DNA of 64,000 nt. Source: an uncultured Gammaproteobacteria bacterium (GTDB lineage: Bacteria; Pseudomonadota; Gammaproteobacteria; Eutrophobiales; Eutrophobiaceae). Under the pieces are notes generated by a model. That model did no database searches. It saw only the letters and a list, made by a program, of their open reading frames with translations, and had not been told where the DNA came from. Of this stretch, positions 34,833 through 42,556 are shown piece by piece (position 1 is the stretch's first letter; the number at the start of each line of letters is the position of its first letter). The stretch lies in the NCBI GenBank assembly GCA_958295485.1, contig OY282354.1, forward strand, positions 1,054,001 through 1,118,000, in the 5' to 3' direction. Made by a program: the position numbers and the translations under genes.

Positions 34833-35729
34833 ATGCGTGATTTTACCATTGACAATCTGACGGAAATCGTCTTGGAAGAATACGGCTCCAAGACAAAAGA
34901 TCCCCGGTTCAGGCAAATTATCACTTCAGCGCTTAAACATCTCCATGCTTTTGTGAAAGACGTGGAGTTGACCGAAGAAGAATGGTTCAAGGCGATCATG
35001 TTTTTAACCGATGCAGGCAAAATGCGCGATGACAAGTGCCAGGAATTCGTTTTGTTGTCGGACGTATTGGGTGTCTCCATTCTGGTGGATGCGATTAATC
35101 ACCCTAAGTCAGGCAGGGGGACGGAATCGACCGTATTGGGGCCTCTTTACGTGGAGGGCGCGCCGGAGTATGAAAACGGCGCCAGCATCATTAAACAGGG
35201 CCGGGGTGGAGAAGTGGCGTTAGTCCAGGGCAAGGTGACCGACCCTGACGGCGACCCCATTGCCGGCGCCAAATTGGATGTATGGCAAACCGCCGCCAAC
35301 GGCGTCTATGATATACAGGATCCGACTATGCCTGAATATGACATGCGCGGTATTTTTACTACGGATACGGAAGGCAACTATGCCTTCGTCACGGAAAAAC
35401 CCCATTCTTATTCCGTTCCGACGGATGGCGCCGTTGGCGTCCTGCTCAATGCCAGCGGCCGCCACGCCATGCGTCCCGCCCATATCCACTTTATTGTTTC
35501 AGCCGATGGCTATGAATCACTGACTACCCAAGTATATTCCGCAGGAGATGAATACCTGGATTCAGATGCGGTGTTTGCCACCAAGAATTCGTTAATCGGA
35601 GATTACAAAGAATCAAATGACGTTGACAAGGCGGCGCAATACAATATCTCCGCGCCGTTCAGTCACCTGCGCTTCGACATGGGCCTGATGCCGGTGGGGC
35701 CGGGTGACGCCAGGAAGGTTTCCCCCTGA
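34833..35729 (+). CDS. Intradiol dioxygenase, hydroxyquinol 1,2-dioxygenase type (copy 3)
   Basis: This 298-residue third copy has intact ligands (NGVYDIQD, PHSYSVPT, RPAHIHF) and the same GGAGGATTGATT leader. It differs from copies 1 and 2 in helices (SALKHLHAF, MRDDKCQEFVLL) and next to an Fe-ligand Tyr (EKPHSYS vs EKPLSYS/EKPVSYS). The C-terminus runs GLMPVGPGDARKVSP, into the REP-like element. It is followed after 22 bp by the CoA-transferase gene, which is probably the ancestral arrangement. The copies may have diverged in substrate range or serve gene dosage. Confidence 0.93.
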   Translation: MRDFTIDNLTEIVLEEYGSKTKDPRFRQIITSALKHLHAFVKDVELTEEEWFKAIMFLTDAGKMRDDKCQEFVLLSDVLGVSILVDAINHPKSGRGTESTVLGPLYVEGAPEYENGASIIKQGRGGEVALVQGKVTDPDGDPIAGAKLDVWQTAANGVYDIQDPTMPEYDMRGIFTTDTEGNYAFVTEKPHSYSVPTDGAVGVLLNASGRHAMRPAHIHFIVSADGYESLTTQVYSAGDEYLDSDAVFATKNSLIGDYKESNDVDKAAQYNISAPFSHLRFDMGLMPVGPGDARKVSP

Positions 35730-35750
35730 CAAGGGGGGCTAGGGGGATTG
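35719..35750. repeat. REP-like element upstream of the CoA-transferase
   Basis: TTTCCCCCTGACAAGGGGGG followed by CTAGGGGGATTG. The AGGGGG (35741-35746) serves as the apparent Shine-Dalgarno for the TTG start at 35752. Confidence 0.7.
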
Positions 35751-35751
35751 C

Positions 35752-36978
35752 TTGTACGACCTGCTGAAAGACCTGCGTGTCGTAGAGGGCTCCGCCTTTG
35801 TCGCCGCGCCCCTGGGTGGCATGACCCTGGCGCAGTTGGGCGCGGACGTCATACGCTTTGACCAGGTCGGCGGGGGGCTTGACTACAGGCGCTGGCCGGT
35901 CACGGAGCAGGGGCAAAGTTTATACTGGTCGGGTTTGAACAAGGCCAAACGTTCCATCGTAATCGACCTGCGCTCACAGGAAGGAAGAGAACTCGTCATC
36001 GCCCTGATAACCGAAGCCAGCCCCAATGCCGGCATATTCCTGACCAACTTTCCACCGTCGGATTGGTTGAATTATCCCTTGTTGCAGGCGCAACGGGACG
36101 ACCTGATCATGGTGAACGTACAGGGCAACCCGGACGGCGGCAACGCAGTCGATTATACGATCAATTCCGCTACGGGCATCCCCTGTGCGACGGGCCCGGA
36201 AGATAATCAACCTCCGGTTAATCACATGTTCCCGGCCTGGGACGCGCTTGCCGGCATCAATGCGGCCCTTGCCGTGACAGTCGCCGAGCGACAACGCCGT
36301 CTCACCGGTGAAGGCCAACTCATCAGGCTTGCGCTGGCGGATATTGCATTTTCCATGGTGGGTAACCTGGGACACATCGCTGAAGTGCAAATTAATGGTG
36401 AAGATCGTCCGGCAATCGGCAATCGGCTGTATGGCGCTTTCGGTCACAACTTTAAAACCAGGGACCGGCGTGAGATCATGATCGTTGCCATCACCCAAAG
36501 ACAGTGGAAGAACCTGGTCGCGGCAGCTCGACTTGAACATGAGTTGCGGCGGATAGAAACCGGGCGTGGATTGGATCTCAACCGGGAAGGCGACCGTTAC
36601 AGGGCTACGGAAGCAATTATAAATTTGTTGGCGCCCTGGTGCGCCGCCCATGATTTTACGGAGCTGACCTTGATATTGGATTCCCATGATGTGTGTTGGG
36701 GGCCGTACCAGACGTTTTCGCAACTGGTCAATGATGATCCCCGTTGCTCCGTGAAAAACCCCGTTTTTGAAACGGTTTTTCAACCCGGTATCGGCGAATG
36801 CCTGATGCCGGGCTCGCCACTGCGGTTTGAGTCAAGGCAAAGGCAAGCGGTTAAACCGGCGCCGCGGCTTGGCGCCGATACCGATGAAATACTGGCTACG
36901 ATATTGGGCCTGGGCAGCGCCGTCATTGGCGACTTGCACGACCGGGGAATCGTCGCCGGCATGACGAATGGGGCCTAA
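35752..36978 (+). CDS. Family III (CaiB/BaiF) CoA-transferase
   Basis: This 408-residue protein has the class III CoA-transferase pattern: LLKDLRVVEGSAFVAAPLGGMTLAQLGADVIRFDQ at the N-terminus, ILITEASPNAGIFLTNF, and Asp164 in AWDALAG, equivalent to the catalytic Asp that forms the aspartyl-CoA anhydride, followed by ERQRRLTGEGQLIRLALAD. A TTG start is inferred because AGGGGG lies 5 nt upstream and no ATG fits. The enzyme moves CoA between carboxylic acids or within one (as in mesaconyl-CoA C1-C4 transferase). With a hydratase and a methylsuccinyl-CoA-dehydrogenase-like gene next to it, it may activate or isomerise a C5 dicarboxylate. Confidence 0.88.
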   Translation: MYDLLKDLRVVEGSAFVAAPLGGMTLAQLGADVIRFDQVGGGLDYRRWPVTEQGQSLYWSGLNKAKRSIVIDLRSQEGRELVIALITEASPNAGIFLTNFPPSDWLNYPLLQAQRDDLIMVNVQGNPDGGNAVDYTINSATGIPCATGPEDNQPPVNHMFPAWDALAGINAALAVTVAERQRRLTGEGQLIRLALADIAFSMVGNLGHIAEVQINGEDRPAIGNRLYGAFGHNFKTRDRREIMIVAITQRQWKNLVAAARLEHELRRIETGRGLDLNREGDRYRATEAIINLLAPWCAAHDFTELTLILDSHDVCWGPYQTFSQLVNDDPRCSVKNPVFETVFQPGIGECLMPGSPLRFESRQRQAVKPAPRLGADTDEILATILGLGSAVIGDLHDRGIVAGMTNGA

Positions 36979-37048
36979 TCCCTGGAATGCTGTAATCCGG
37001 AAACGGGCAGCTTATCCATCAAAACAATATTGGTGAAGCGCCGGCGCA

Positions 37049-37957
37049 ATGACACACGACGAATTATTTCCCGGATGGACGCCCAGGGTCGATAACTGCA
37101 GGGAGATAATTTCACCTGTCCCGGTCAACAGGCTGGCGGCTACACTGGATGAAACGGCGTCGAATTACAGGGATGGCGACAGCCTGCCGTCATTGTGGCA
37201 CTGGATTTTTTTTATCAAGCCCGCGCCCCATGGGAGCATGGACAGGGACGGCCACCAGAAACGGGGTGATTTCCTTCCCCCCGTGCCGTTGCCGCGGCGC
37301 ATGTTCGCCGGGTTGAAGACGACCTTCCGGCATCCGCTCATCATCGGACTTGAGGCCGAGCGTGAATCAGAAGTTATCGATATAAAAGAAAAATCCGGCG
37401 CTTCCGGGCCTTTGGTCTTTGTCAGGATACAGGTCAGGATCAGGCAAAAAGAACGGCTCTGCATCATTGAAGAACAGGAAATTGTCTATCGGGAAATGGG
37501 CGCCCCCCTGGCATTGCCGGAGGTGAAACCCTTCCTGAAACCGCCGGCGAACAGTTGGTCGAAAGAAATTACCGTGGATGCTTTAATGTTGTTTCGGTTC
37601 TCGGCAATGACGTTTAACGGGCATAAGATCCATTATGACAGGGCCTATGCCTCTGAAGAAGAAGGCTATCCCGGGCTTGTGGTGCATGCCCCCCTGGTAG
37701 CCATGTTGTTGTTGCAACTCCTGAGAAAAAATACCGATAAAGGAGTCAGCCAATTCGATTTCCGGGCGATGGCGCCGATATTCGATGGCCAATCCTTTCA
37801 GCTATCAGCTGTCGAAGCGGAAACCGATAGCCTGAACATGCGGGTATTACGCGCGGACGGAAAAACCGCGGCGCAAGCAGTCGCGCAAACCCACATCATA
37901 AATCAAAGACCTGACCCCATGCGTAGTGCAAGCAGTCCCGCGCATCGGTTAAGATAA
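37049..37957 (+). CDS. HTD2/mesaconyl-CoA-hydratase-like hydroxyacyl-thioester dehydratase
   Basis: This 302-residue double-hotdog protein has an N-terminal FAS1-like dehydratase half (LWHWIFFIKPAPHGSMDRDGHQKRGDFLPPVPLPRRMFAG) and a C-terminal MaoC-type half with the catalytic-type block FRFSAMTFNGHKIHYDRAYASEEEGYPGLVVHAPLVAMLLL. This is the pattern of mesaconyl-C4-CoA hydratases and fungal HTD2. It probably hydrates or dehydrates a branched enoyl-CoA. The native C-terminus seems replaced: after VAQTHII the frame runs into a 27-bp repeat (37894-37920) that recurs at 44650, adding about 20 foreign residues. It sits between the CoA-transferase and acyl-CoA dehydrogenase genes. Confidence 0.82.
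   Translation: MTHDELFPGWTPRVDNCREIISPVPVNRLAATLDETASNYRDGDSLPSLWHWIFFIKPAPHGSMDRDGHQKRGDFLPPVPLPRRMFAGLKTTFRHPLIIGLEAERESEVIDIKEKSGASGPLVFVRIQVRIRQKERLCIIEEQEIVYREMGAPLALPEVKPFLKPPANSWSKEITVDALMLFRFSAMTFNGHKIHYDRAYASEEEGYPGLVVHAPLVAMLLLQLLRKNTDKGVSQFDFRAMAPIFDGQSFQLSAVEAETDSLNMRVLRADGKTAAQAVAQTHIINQRPDPMRSASSPAHRLR
37894..37920. repeat. 27-bp dispersed repeat, copy A
   Basis: CATCATAAATCAAAGACCTG plus ACCCCAT is identical to 44650-44676. It overlaps the 3' end of the hydratase gene. It could be the end of a small mobile or REP-type element, but no transposase is nearby. Confidence 0.75.
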
Positions 37958-38056
37958 TATTAAAGCCACAGGGTTTGACTCGCCATTCCGGGTGAAGCGA
38001 AGAATCCATTTCCTTGACATTCTGCGTATACCCCGTGGTTAAAATAATCCCTCATC

Positions 38057-39724
38057 ATGGAAAAACTGTTAGAACAATCACAAAAGGCCATCGCAGGCAT
38101 TGAAAGACTGGCGCAGGGCTGCCGGGAAACCCTGTCAGAGAAAATCACCAGGGACAATGCCATTGATATGCCGTCTCTTGAACGCTACCAATTCATTGCT
38201 CACGGGTATGCCTGGATTGCGACTTACCTCGAAGCGATTAAACAGCTGGCGGCTTGGGCGGGGCAGTTACAGGCGCAGGACACAGTCACGGAGCTGGAAC
38301 AGGTAATATACAAGGTTGGCATCGGCGGTTACCTGCAGCAATTGTTGCATGGCATTCCAATGAGTCAGGATGAAGTTATCCGCCCGGATGATTTCGCCTC
38401 CTCGGCGATATTGGCTGAAATCATGGCCGAGGGCGCCATCGACTCGCTGATAAAAGACGGCGACACCAATGCAAATCGTTTACGCATCGTCGAGTTGATC
38501 ATCGATGCCGACCAGTCCGGTGAATTCGGTGAACTTGCATTAGGTGAAACCTTGAACATGGTCAGGGACCAGTTCCGGCGTTTCGCGGACGAGGAAATAA
38601 GCAATCGGGCCGATGAATGGCACAGGCAAGACAGGCTGATTCCCTTCGAATTGATCCGCAAACTGGCTGAGCTGGGGGTATTTGCGGTCTGCATTCCGGA
38701 AGAGTATGCCGGCCACGCCATGGGGAAGCTGACCATGTGTGTTATCACCGAAGAACTTGCCAGGGGTTATATCGGCGTCGGCTCAATCGCCACCCGTTCC
38801 GAGATAGCCGCCGAGTTGATACTGAATGCCGGAACGGCAGGGCAAAAAAAACATTACCTGCCAAAAATCGCCTCGGGTGAAATGATCCCGGCGGCGGTCT
38901 TTACCGAACCGGATAGAGGCTCCGATTTGGCCGGTTTGACCACAAGGGCGGTAAAAAACGCCCATGGCTACGAAATAACCGGCAACAAAACCTGGAGCAC
39001 CCATGCGGCCAGGGCCAACTTGATGACCCTGCTGGCGCGAACGAATCCCACGGACAAAGGTTATAAGGGCCTCAGCATGTTTCTCATTGAAAAGCCCAGT
39101 GGCACGGATAATGACCCTTTTCCATCGGAGGGAATGAGTGGCAGTGAAATTCCGGTCATAGGTTATCGGGGGATGAAAGAGTACGAACTCAGTTTTGATA
39201 GATTCAAGACGGGCGCCGATGCCTTATTGGGGGGGGTTGAGGGGCAGGGCTTCAAGCAACTCATGTCTTCGTTTGAAACAGCCCGCATTCAAACCGCCGC
39301 AAGAGGAATCGGCGTTGCCCGGAATGCGTTGGAATTGGCTTTGCGCTATGCCAGGCAGCGGATGCAGTTCGGGAAACCGATTCTTGCCTATCCCCGGGTT
39401 GCCGGGAAGATCGGCTGGATGGTTGCCGAGATCATGTTGTTAAGGCAGCTTGTCTATTATGCCGCCCGCCGAATGAATTCAGGCAAACGTTGTGACATAG
39501 AGGCAGGCATGGCAAAGCTGTTAAGCGCCAAAGTGGCCTGGTCCTGCGCCGATAACGCATTGCAGATCCACGGGGGGAATGGTTATGCAGTCGAGTATTC
39601 CATCTCTCGAGTGTTATGTGACGCCAGGGTGTTGAATATATTCGAGGGTTCAGCGGAAATCCAGGCCAATGTCATAGCCAGGGGTTTGCTCCACAGGCAT
39701 TTGCAGCAGGCGGGCAGCCGTTGA
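38057..39724 (+). CDS. (2S)-Methylsuccinyl-CoA dehydrogenase-like acyl-CoA dehydrogenase
   Basis: This 555-residue flavoprotein is longer than ordinary acyl-CoA dehydrogenases because of an N-terminal helical extension of about 165 residues (FIAHGYAWIATYLEAIKQLAAWA, IGGYLQQLLHGIPMSQDEVIRP). The extension and the core blocks (AVFTEPDRGSDLAGLTTRA, ITGNKTWSTHAARANLMTLLART, YRGMKEYELSFDRF, SSFETARIQTAARGIGVARNALELALRYARQRMQFG, LQIHGGNGYAVEYSISRVLCDARVLNIFEGSAEIQ) match the methylsuccinyl-CoA dehydrogenase (Mcd) group of the ethylmalonyl-CoA pathway. It would oxidise methylsuccinyl-CoA (or a close analogue) to mesaconyl-CoA with FAD and ETF. Crotonyl-CoA carboxylase and ethylmalonyl-CoA mutase are absent here, so a catabolic role is more likely than the full pathway. 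Confidence 0.82.
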   Translation: MEKLLEQSQKAIAGIERLAQGCRETLSEKITRDNAIDMPSLERYQFIAHGYAWIATYLEAIKQLAAWAGQLQAQDTVTELEQVIYKVGIGGYLQQLLHGIPMSQDEVIRPDDFASSAILAEIMAEGAIDSLIKDGDTNANRLRIVELIIDADQSGEFGELALGETLNMVRDQFRRFADEEISNRADEWHRQDRLIPFELIRKLAELGVFAVCIPEEYAGHAMGKLTMCVITEELARGYIGVGSIATRSEIAAELILNAGTAGQKKHYLPKIASGEMIPAAVFTEPDRGSDLAGLTTRAVKNAHGYEITGNKTWSTHAARANLMTLLARTNPTDKGYKGLSMFLIEKPSGTDNDPFPSEGMSGSEIPVIGYRGMKEYELSFDRFKTGADALLGGVEGQGFKQLMSSFETARIQTAARGIGVARNALELALRYARQRMQFGKPILAYPRVAGKIGWMVAEIMLLRQLVYYAARRMNSGKRCDIEAGMAKLLSAKVAWSCADNALQIHGGNGYAVEYSISRVLCDARVLNIFEGSAEIQANVIARGLLHRHLQQAGSR

Positions 39725-39806
39725 AAAGTACAAAGGCGCCGATAGCCCGGAGGAGTGCAAGGCCCGGATAAAACAGTTTTGATTTTATTCAGTCGCGGCC
39801 AGGGTT

Positions 39807-40931
39807 TTATACAACCGGGATCACTTTACCGTCATATTCAGTTTCAGTCGCTTTTCTGATCAATTCCACCAGCGCCGGGTTACGGGGATCGGGTATCTTT
39901 GTGTCATTCTCTTTGCGCAGCTGGTCCAGGATGCGGCGACACCGGACTGTAGCGCTGTCCATGGACAACAACACCGGGTCGACGTCGTCGATATCTACCG
40001 CGCCCAGTGATTGCAACATGTTTTGTTGGGCCTCGATCATGGGCTTGTCCTGGGTCCCGAACGCCGTTTCTATTGCCTGGGTCCAGATTTTATCCATTTC
40101 AGCGCTGTCCTTGTCATGGTCCCTGGCAACGCCCCAATAATAATAAGTGGATGTTTCATCCTTGGGTGTGAGGATATCCGTGCCATACATCCAGATACCT
40201 TCGTTTCGCGGTTTGCCCTTGGGGGTAATGCCTACGTCCAGCAACATGTGACAAGGGGCGTCCCAGCGCATATACAACCAATGGTCTACGGGCTTGCCAT
40301 AGTCGTTGAACATGTGGTCCCAGGCCGGTGGCGCCAGCCCGTCCGGGCACCATCGGTTCGACCACACGGTTGTCCCGTCTTGCAGGAGTTCATGTTGCCC
40401 GCGCTTGATGGCGTCGCTTCCCAATATGCCCTTGTGCAGGAACTCTACGTGGGAAAGGTCCATCAGGTTATCTGAAATCAGCTCGTAGCAGCCATCCATT
40501 TCTATGACGCCCTGTACCGAAGGGTAATCAGCGTTGGTATGGCAACTGAAATCAGGAATGGTTTCAGGGGCGGCCAGGGCGGGGTCGCCCATCCAGATCC
40601 ACAACATGTTATGGACTTCTTCCAGCGGGTAGGCCCTGGTGCGCATTCTTTCAGGAATCCTGCCGTCTCCATGGGGATTATGCACGCATTGACCGGTACC
40701 GTCATAACGCAGTCCGTGATAGGCGCACTCGACCACGTCCCCCAACAACGTGCCCATGTGCAAGGGTGAATACCGATGTGGGCAGGTATTGTTTATAGCA
40801 ACCGCTTCATTATTTTCCTTACGGTAGAACAAGACGGATTCACCGATGATGGTGCGTTCAAACAGTTCCTTTTTAACTTCATAGCTCCATGCCGCAACAT
40901 ACCAGGCATTTTTCAGGAAAGGTTTTGCCAT
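39807..40931 (-). CDS. Rieske non-haem iron oxygenase, VanA/DdmC-like O-demethylase type
   Basis: This 374-residue oxygenase subunit has the Rieske site NTCPHRYSPLHMG...VECAYHG (Cys/His pairs about residues 49-72) and the mononuclear iron motif DNLMDLSHVEFLH (Asp/His/His about 155-167). Length and the NLMDLSHxxxxH form fit the vanillate/dicamba O-demethylase group, which cleave aryl-methyl ethers or hydroxylate rings, rather than alpha-beta ring dioxygenases. It needs a ferredoxin/reductase; a matching [2Fe-2S] ferredoxin lies at 48555-48830. Its promoter carries ATATCGATAT sites, linking it to the same regulon as the two plus-strand operons. It is transcribed toward, and converges with, the Mcd-like gene. 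Confidence 0.92.
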   Translation of the reverse strand: MAKPFLKNAWYVAAWSYEVKKELFERTIIGESVLFYRKENNEAVAINNTCPHRYSPLHMGTLLGDVVECAYHGLRYDGTGQCVHNPHGDGRIPERMRTRAYPLEEVHNMLWIWMGDPALAAPETIPDFSCHTNADYPSVQGVIEMDGCYELISDNLMDLSHVEFLHKGILGSDAIKRGQHELLQDGTTVWSNRWCPDGLAPPAWDHMFNDYGKPVDHWLYMRWDAPCHMLLDVGITPKGKPRNEGIWMYGTDILTPKDETSTYYYWGVARDHDKDSAEMDKIWTQAIETAFGTQDKPMIEAQQNMLQSLGAVDIDDVDPVLLSMDSATVRCRRILDQLRKENDTKIPDPRNPALVELIRKATETEYDGKVIPVV

Positions 40932-40961
40932 TTGAATATACCCTCAACGCTGTTTTTATTA

Positions 40962-40992
40962 AAAACGATAATTATAACAAATATCGATATTA
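40962..40992. promoter_or_regulatory. Operator-like sites and -10 of the Rieske oxygenase gene
   Basis: AATATCGATATT (40980-40991) is centred at 40985.5 and AAAACGATAATT at 40966.5, exactly 19 bp apart. Between them, on the minus strand, is TATAAT (40972-40977), 40 bp before the start codon at 40931. Sites flanking the -10 suggest repression. Confidence 0.6.
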
Positions 40993-41084
40993 TTTCCATC
41001 CATCGCCTGATGAACCGGGCAACCACGCCGACGTCGGCGAGACCAAGATCAAGTAGATTTTCTTGAAGATGACTGGCAACGCGT

Positions 41085-41190
41085 TGTAAAACTCGTATTA
41101 ACAACTTGTTTTTTTCGTATTAACACCCTGCAAAACTCGTATTAACAACTTGTTTTTTTCGTATTAACACCCTGTAAAACTCGTATTAAC
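41085..41190. repeat. 44-bp tandem repeat upstream of the DUF4143 ATPase gene
   Basis: A 44-bp unit (AAAACTCGTATTAACAACTT then GTTTTTTTCGTATTAACACCCTG and one variable base) occurs about 2.4 times. Each unit contains two CGTATTAACA(A/C)C boxes, giving five boxes in all. It lies in the 296-bp gap between the divergent Rieske and ATPase genes, ending about 40 bp before the ATPase start, so it could be an operator array or iteron-like site. Confidence 0.8.
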
Positions 41191-41227
41191 TTGTGGAAAA
41201 GTTCCAGTTGATGGTATATATTCCGCA

Positions 41228-42520
41228 ATGTCGAACGGAAACCAGATCCACGCAAAACGACCCATGTACCCCAGAAACTTACAACCTTTCCTTGAAGAAT
41301 TACTTATGGAATTCCGTGTGCTTTACCTGACGGGTCCTCGACAGGCGGGCAAAACCACACTGGCGCGCGCCGTTGCCGGAAATTTGGATATGGACTACAT
41401 TACCTTGGACGATCAGGCGATTCTGGCATCCGTTGAAACAGACCCACATGGTTTTATACGTTCCTTGGGTCCCAGGAAAGTAGTACTGGACGAGTTTCAA
41501 TATGCCCCAGGCCTGATTCCTGCCATTAAAGAGGTTTCAGACCGATTGGCCCCCAATGAAAAGGGCAAATTTTTATTGACGGGGTCAACGGATATATTTC
41601 GCTCTGCTCACGCCCGGGAATCTTTACCGGGACACTTGGCGCGACTGGAGCTTTACCCTCTTTCCATTACTGAAATGACAGGGCAATCCCTGAATATTAT
41701 CGACTATCTGTTGGGCGGAAAATTTCAGTCAAAGCCAGTTCCTTTCATCAGCCGGGAGCAGCTTGCCGGATTGCTGTTAAATGGTGGTTACCCGGAGATA
41801 CAAGATAAAAGTGTTCGAGGGAAACAGGTATGGTTTAAATCCTATATGGAGGGGAGACTGTATAAAGATTTTGAAAGCCTGTATGCGGCGCGTGGCGACT
41901 ATCATTCCAAACTGCACGCCTTGGCGCCTTATCTCGCCGGACTGAGTGGCAACCTGTTAAAATACTCGAATATTGCCAATGACCTGGAACTGAACGACAA
42001 ACTGGTAAAAAACTATATTGAAATTCTCGAATTGATGTTTATCATCCGCCGACTCCCCGCCTGGTTAAAAAACCGTGCAAAGAGGATGGCGACGCGAATG
42101 CCGAAAATGCACTTTGTCGATACCGGCCTTGCCTGTCATCTGCTGGGGTTGCGTAACGAAGAGCAATTGCTGCAAAGTCAGCATTATGGTGGGTTGCTGG
42201 AGAATCTGGTGTGCATGGAATGTTGCAAGCAAGCATCCTGGGCGCGGGAAGACGTCAATTTATATCACTTTCGGAATAATCGGAAACGCGAAGTCGATAT
42301 TATCCTGGAGAGAAACAATGCAAAGATCGTCGGCATTGAAATCAAGGCTTCAACAAGCGTGAAACCTTTGGATTTCAAGGGGTTGGCAATGTTGGCAGAG
42401 TTTGCCGGCAAACAGTTTGAACGAGGCGTCCTGTTTTATACGGGACAGGAAATACTGCCGTTTCAATACGGAAGCCTGACTTTTCATGCATTGCCGATTG
42501 GCCTGATCCTGTCGGATTAG
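41228..42520 (+). CDS. AAA-family ATPase with DUF4143 domain
   Basis: This 430-residue protein has an AAA_14 ATPase domain with Walker A GPRQAGKTTLARA (about 37-49), Walker B KVVLDEFQYAPGLIP, and sensor-like FLLTGSTDIF. The C-terminal DUF4143 domain contains the PD-(D/E)XK-like block FRNNRKREVDIILERNNAKIVGIEIKAS. These widespread proteins have no agreed function; roles in stress, toxin-like activity or mobile elements have been suggested. ATG 41228 or 41264 could be the start. The five-box tandem repeat upstream suggests dedicated control. It does not belong to the catabolic theme and its 3' end abuts the permease array, so it may mark an insertion point. Confidence 0.88.
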   Translation: MSNGNQIHAKRPMYPRNLQPFLEELLMEFRVLYLTGPRQAGKTTLARAVAGNLDMDYITLDDQAILASVETDPHGFIRSLGPRKVVLDEFQYAPGLIPAIKEVSDRLAPNEKGKFLLTGSTDIFRSAHARESLPGHLARLELYPLSITEMTGQSLNIIDYLLGGKFQSKPVPFISREQLAGLLLNGGYPEIQDKSVRGKQVWFKSYMEGRLYKDFESLYAARGDYHSKLHALAPYLAGLSGNLLKYSNIANDLELNDKLVKNYIEILELMFIIRRLPAWLKNRAKRMATRMPKMHFVDTGLACHLLGLRNEEQLLQSQHYGGLLENLVCMECCKQASWAREDVNLYHFRNNRKREVDIILERNNAKIVGIEIKASTSVKPLDFKGLAMLAEFAGKQFERGVLFYTGQEILPFQYGSLTFHALPIGLILSD

Positions 42521-42549
42521 AAAGCGAATTATTGATCCTGGATATATAG
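42521..42549 (+). pseudogene. 3' sliver of a ferredoxin gene (array unit 1)
   Basis: AAAGCGAATTATTGATCCTG and the following GATATATAG match the last codons (KSELLVLDI-stop) of the intact ferredoxin gene ending at 48830. It lies directly after the ATPase stop codon and before permease copy 1. Confidence 0.8.
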
Positions 42550-42556
42550 AAGCTCC

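Noticed and set aside
38014-38045. Promoter for the Mcd-like gene (TTGACA 38014)
   Set aside because: The nearest -10-like sequence is 19-20 bp away, outside the usual spacing, so it is not listed as a feature.
41085-41190. CRISPR-like spacing of direct repeats
   Set aside because: Only about 2.4 contiguous 44-bp units with no unique spacers and no cas genes; it is a tandem repeat.
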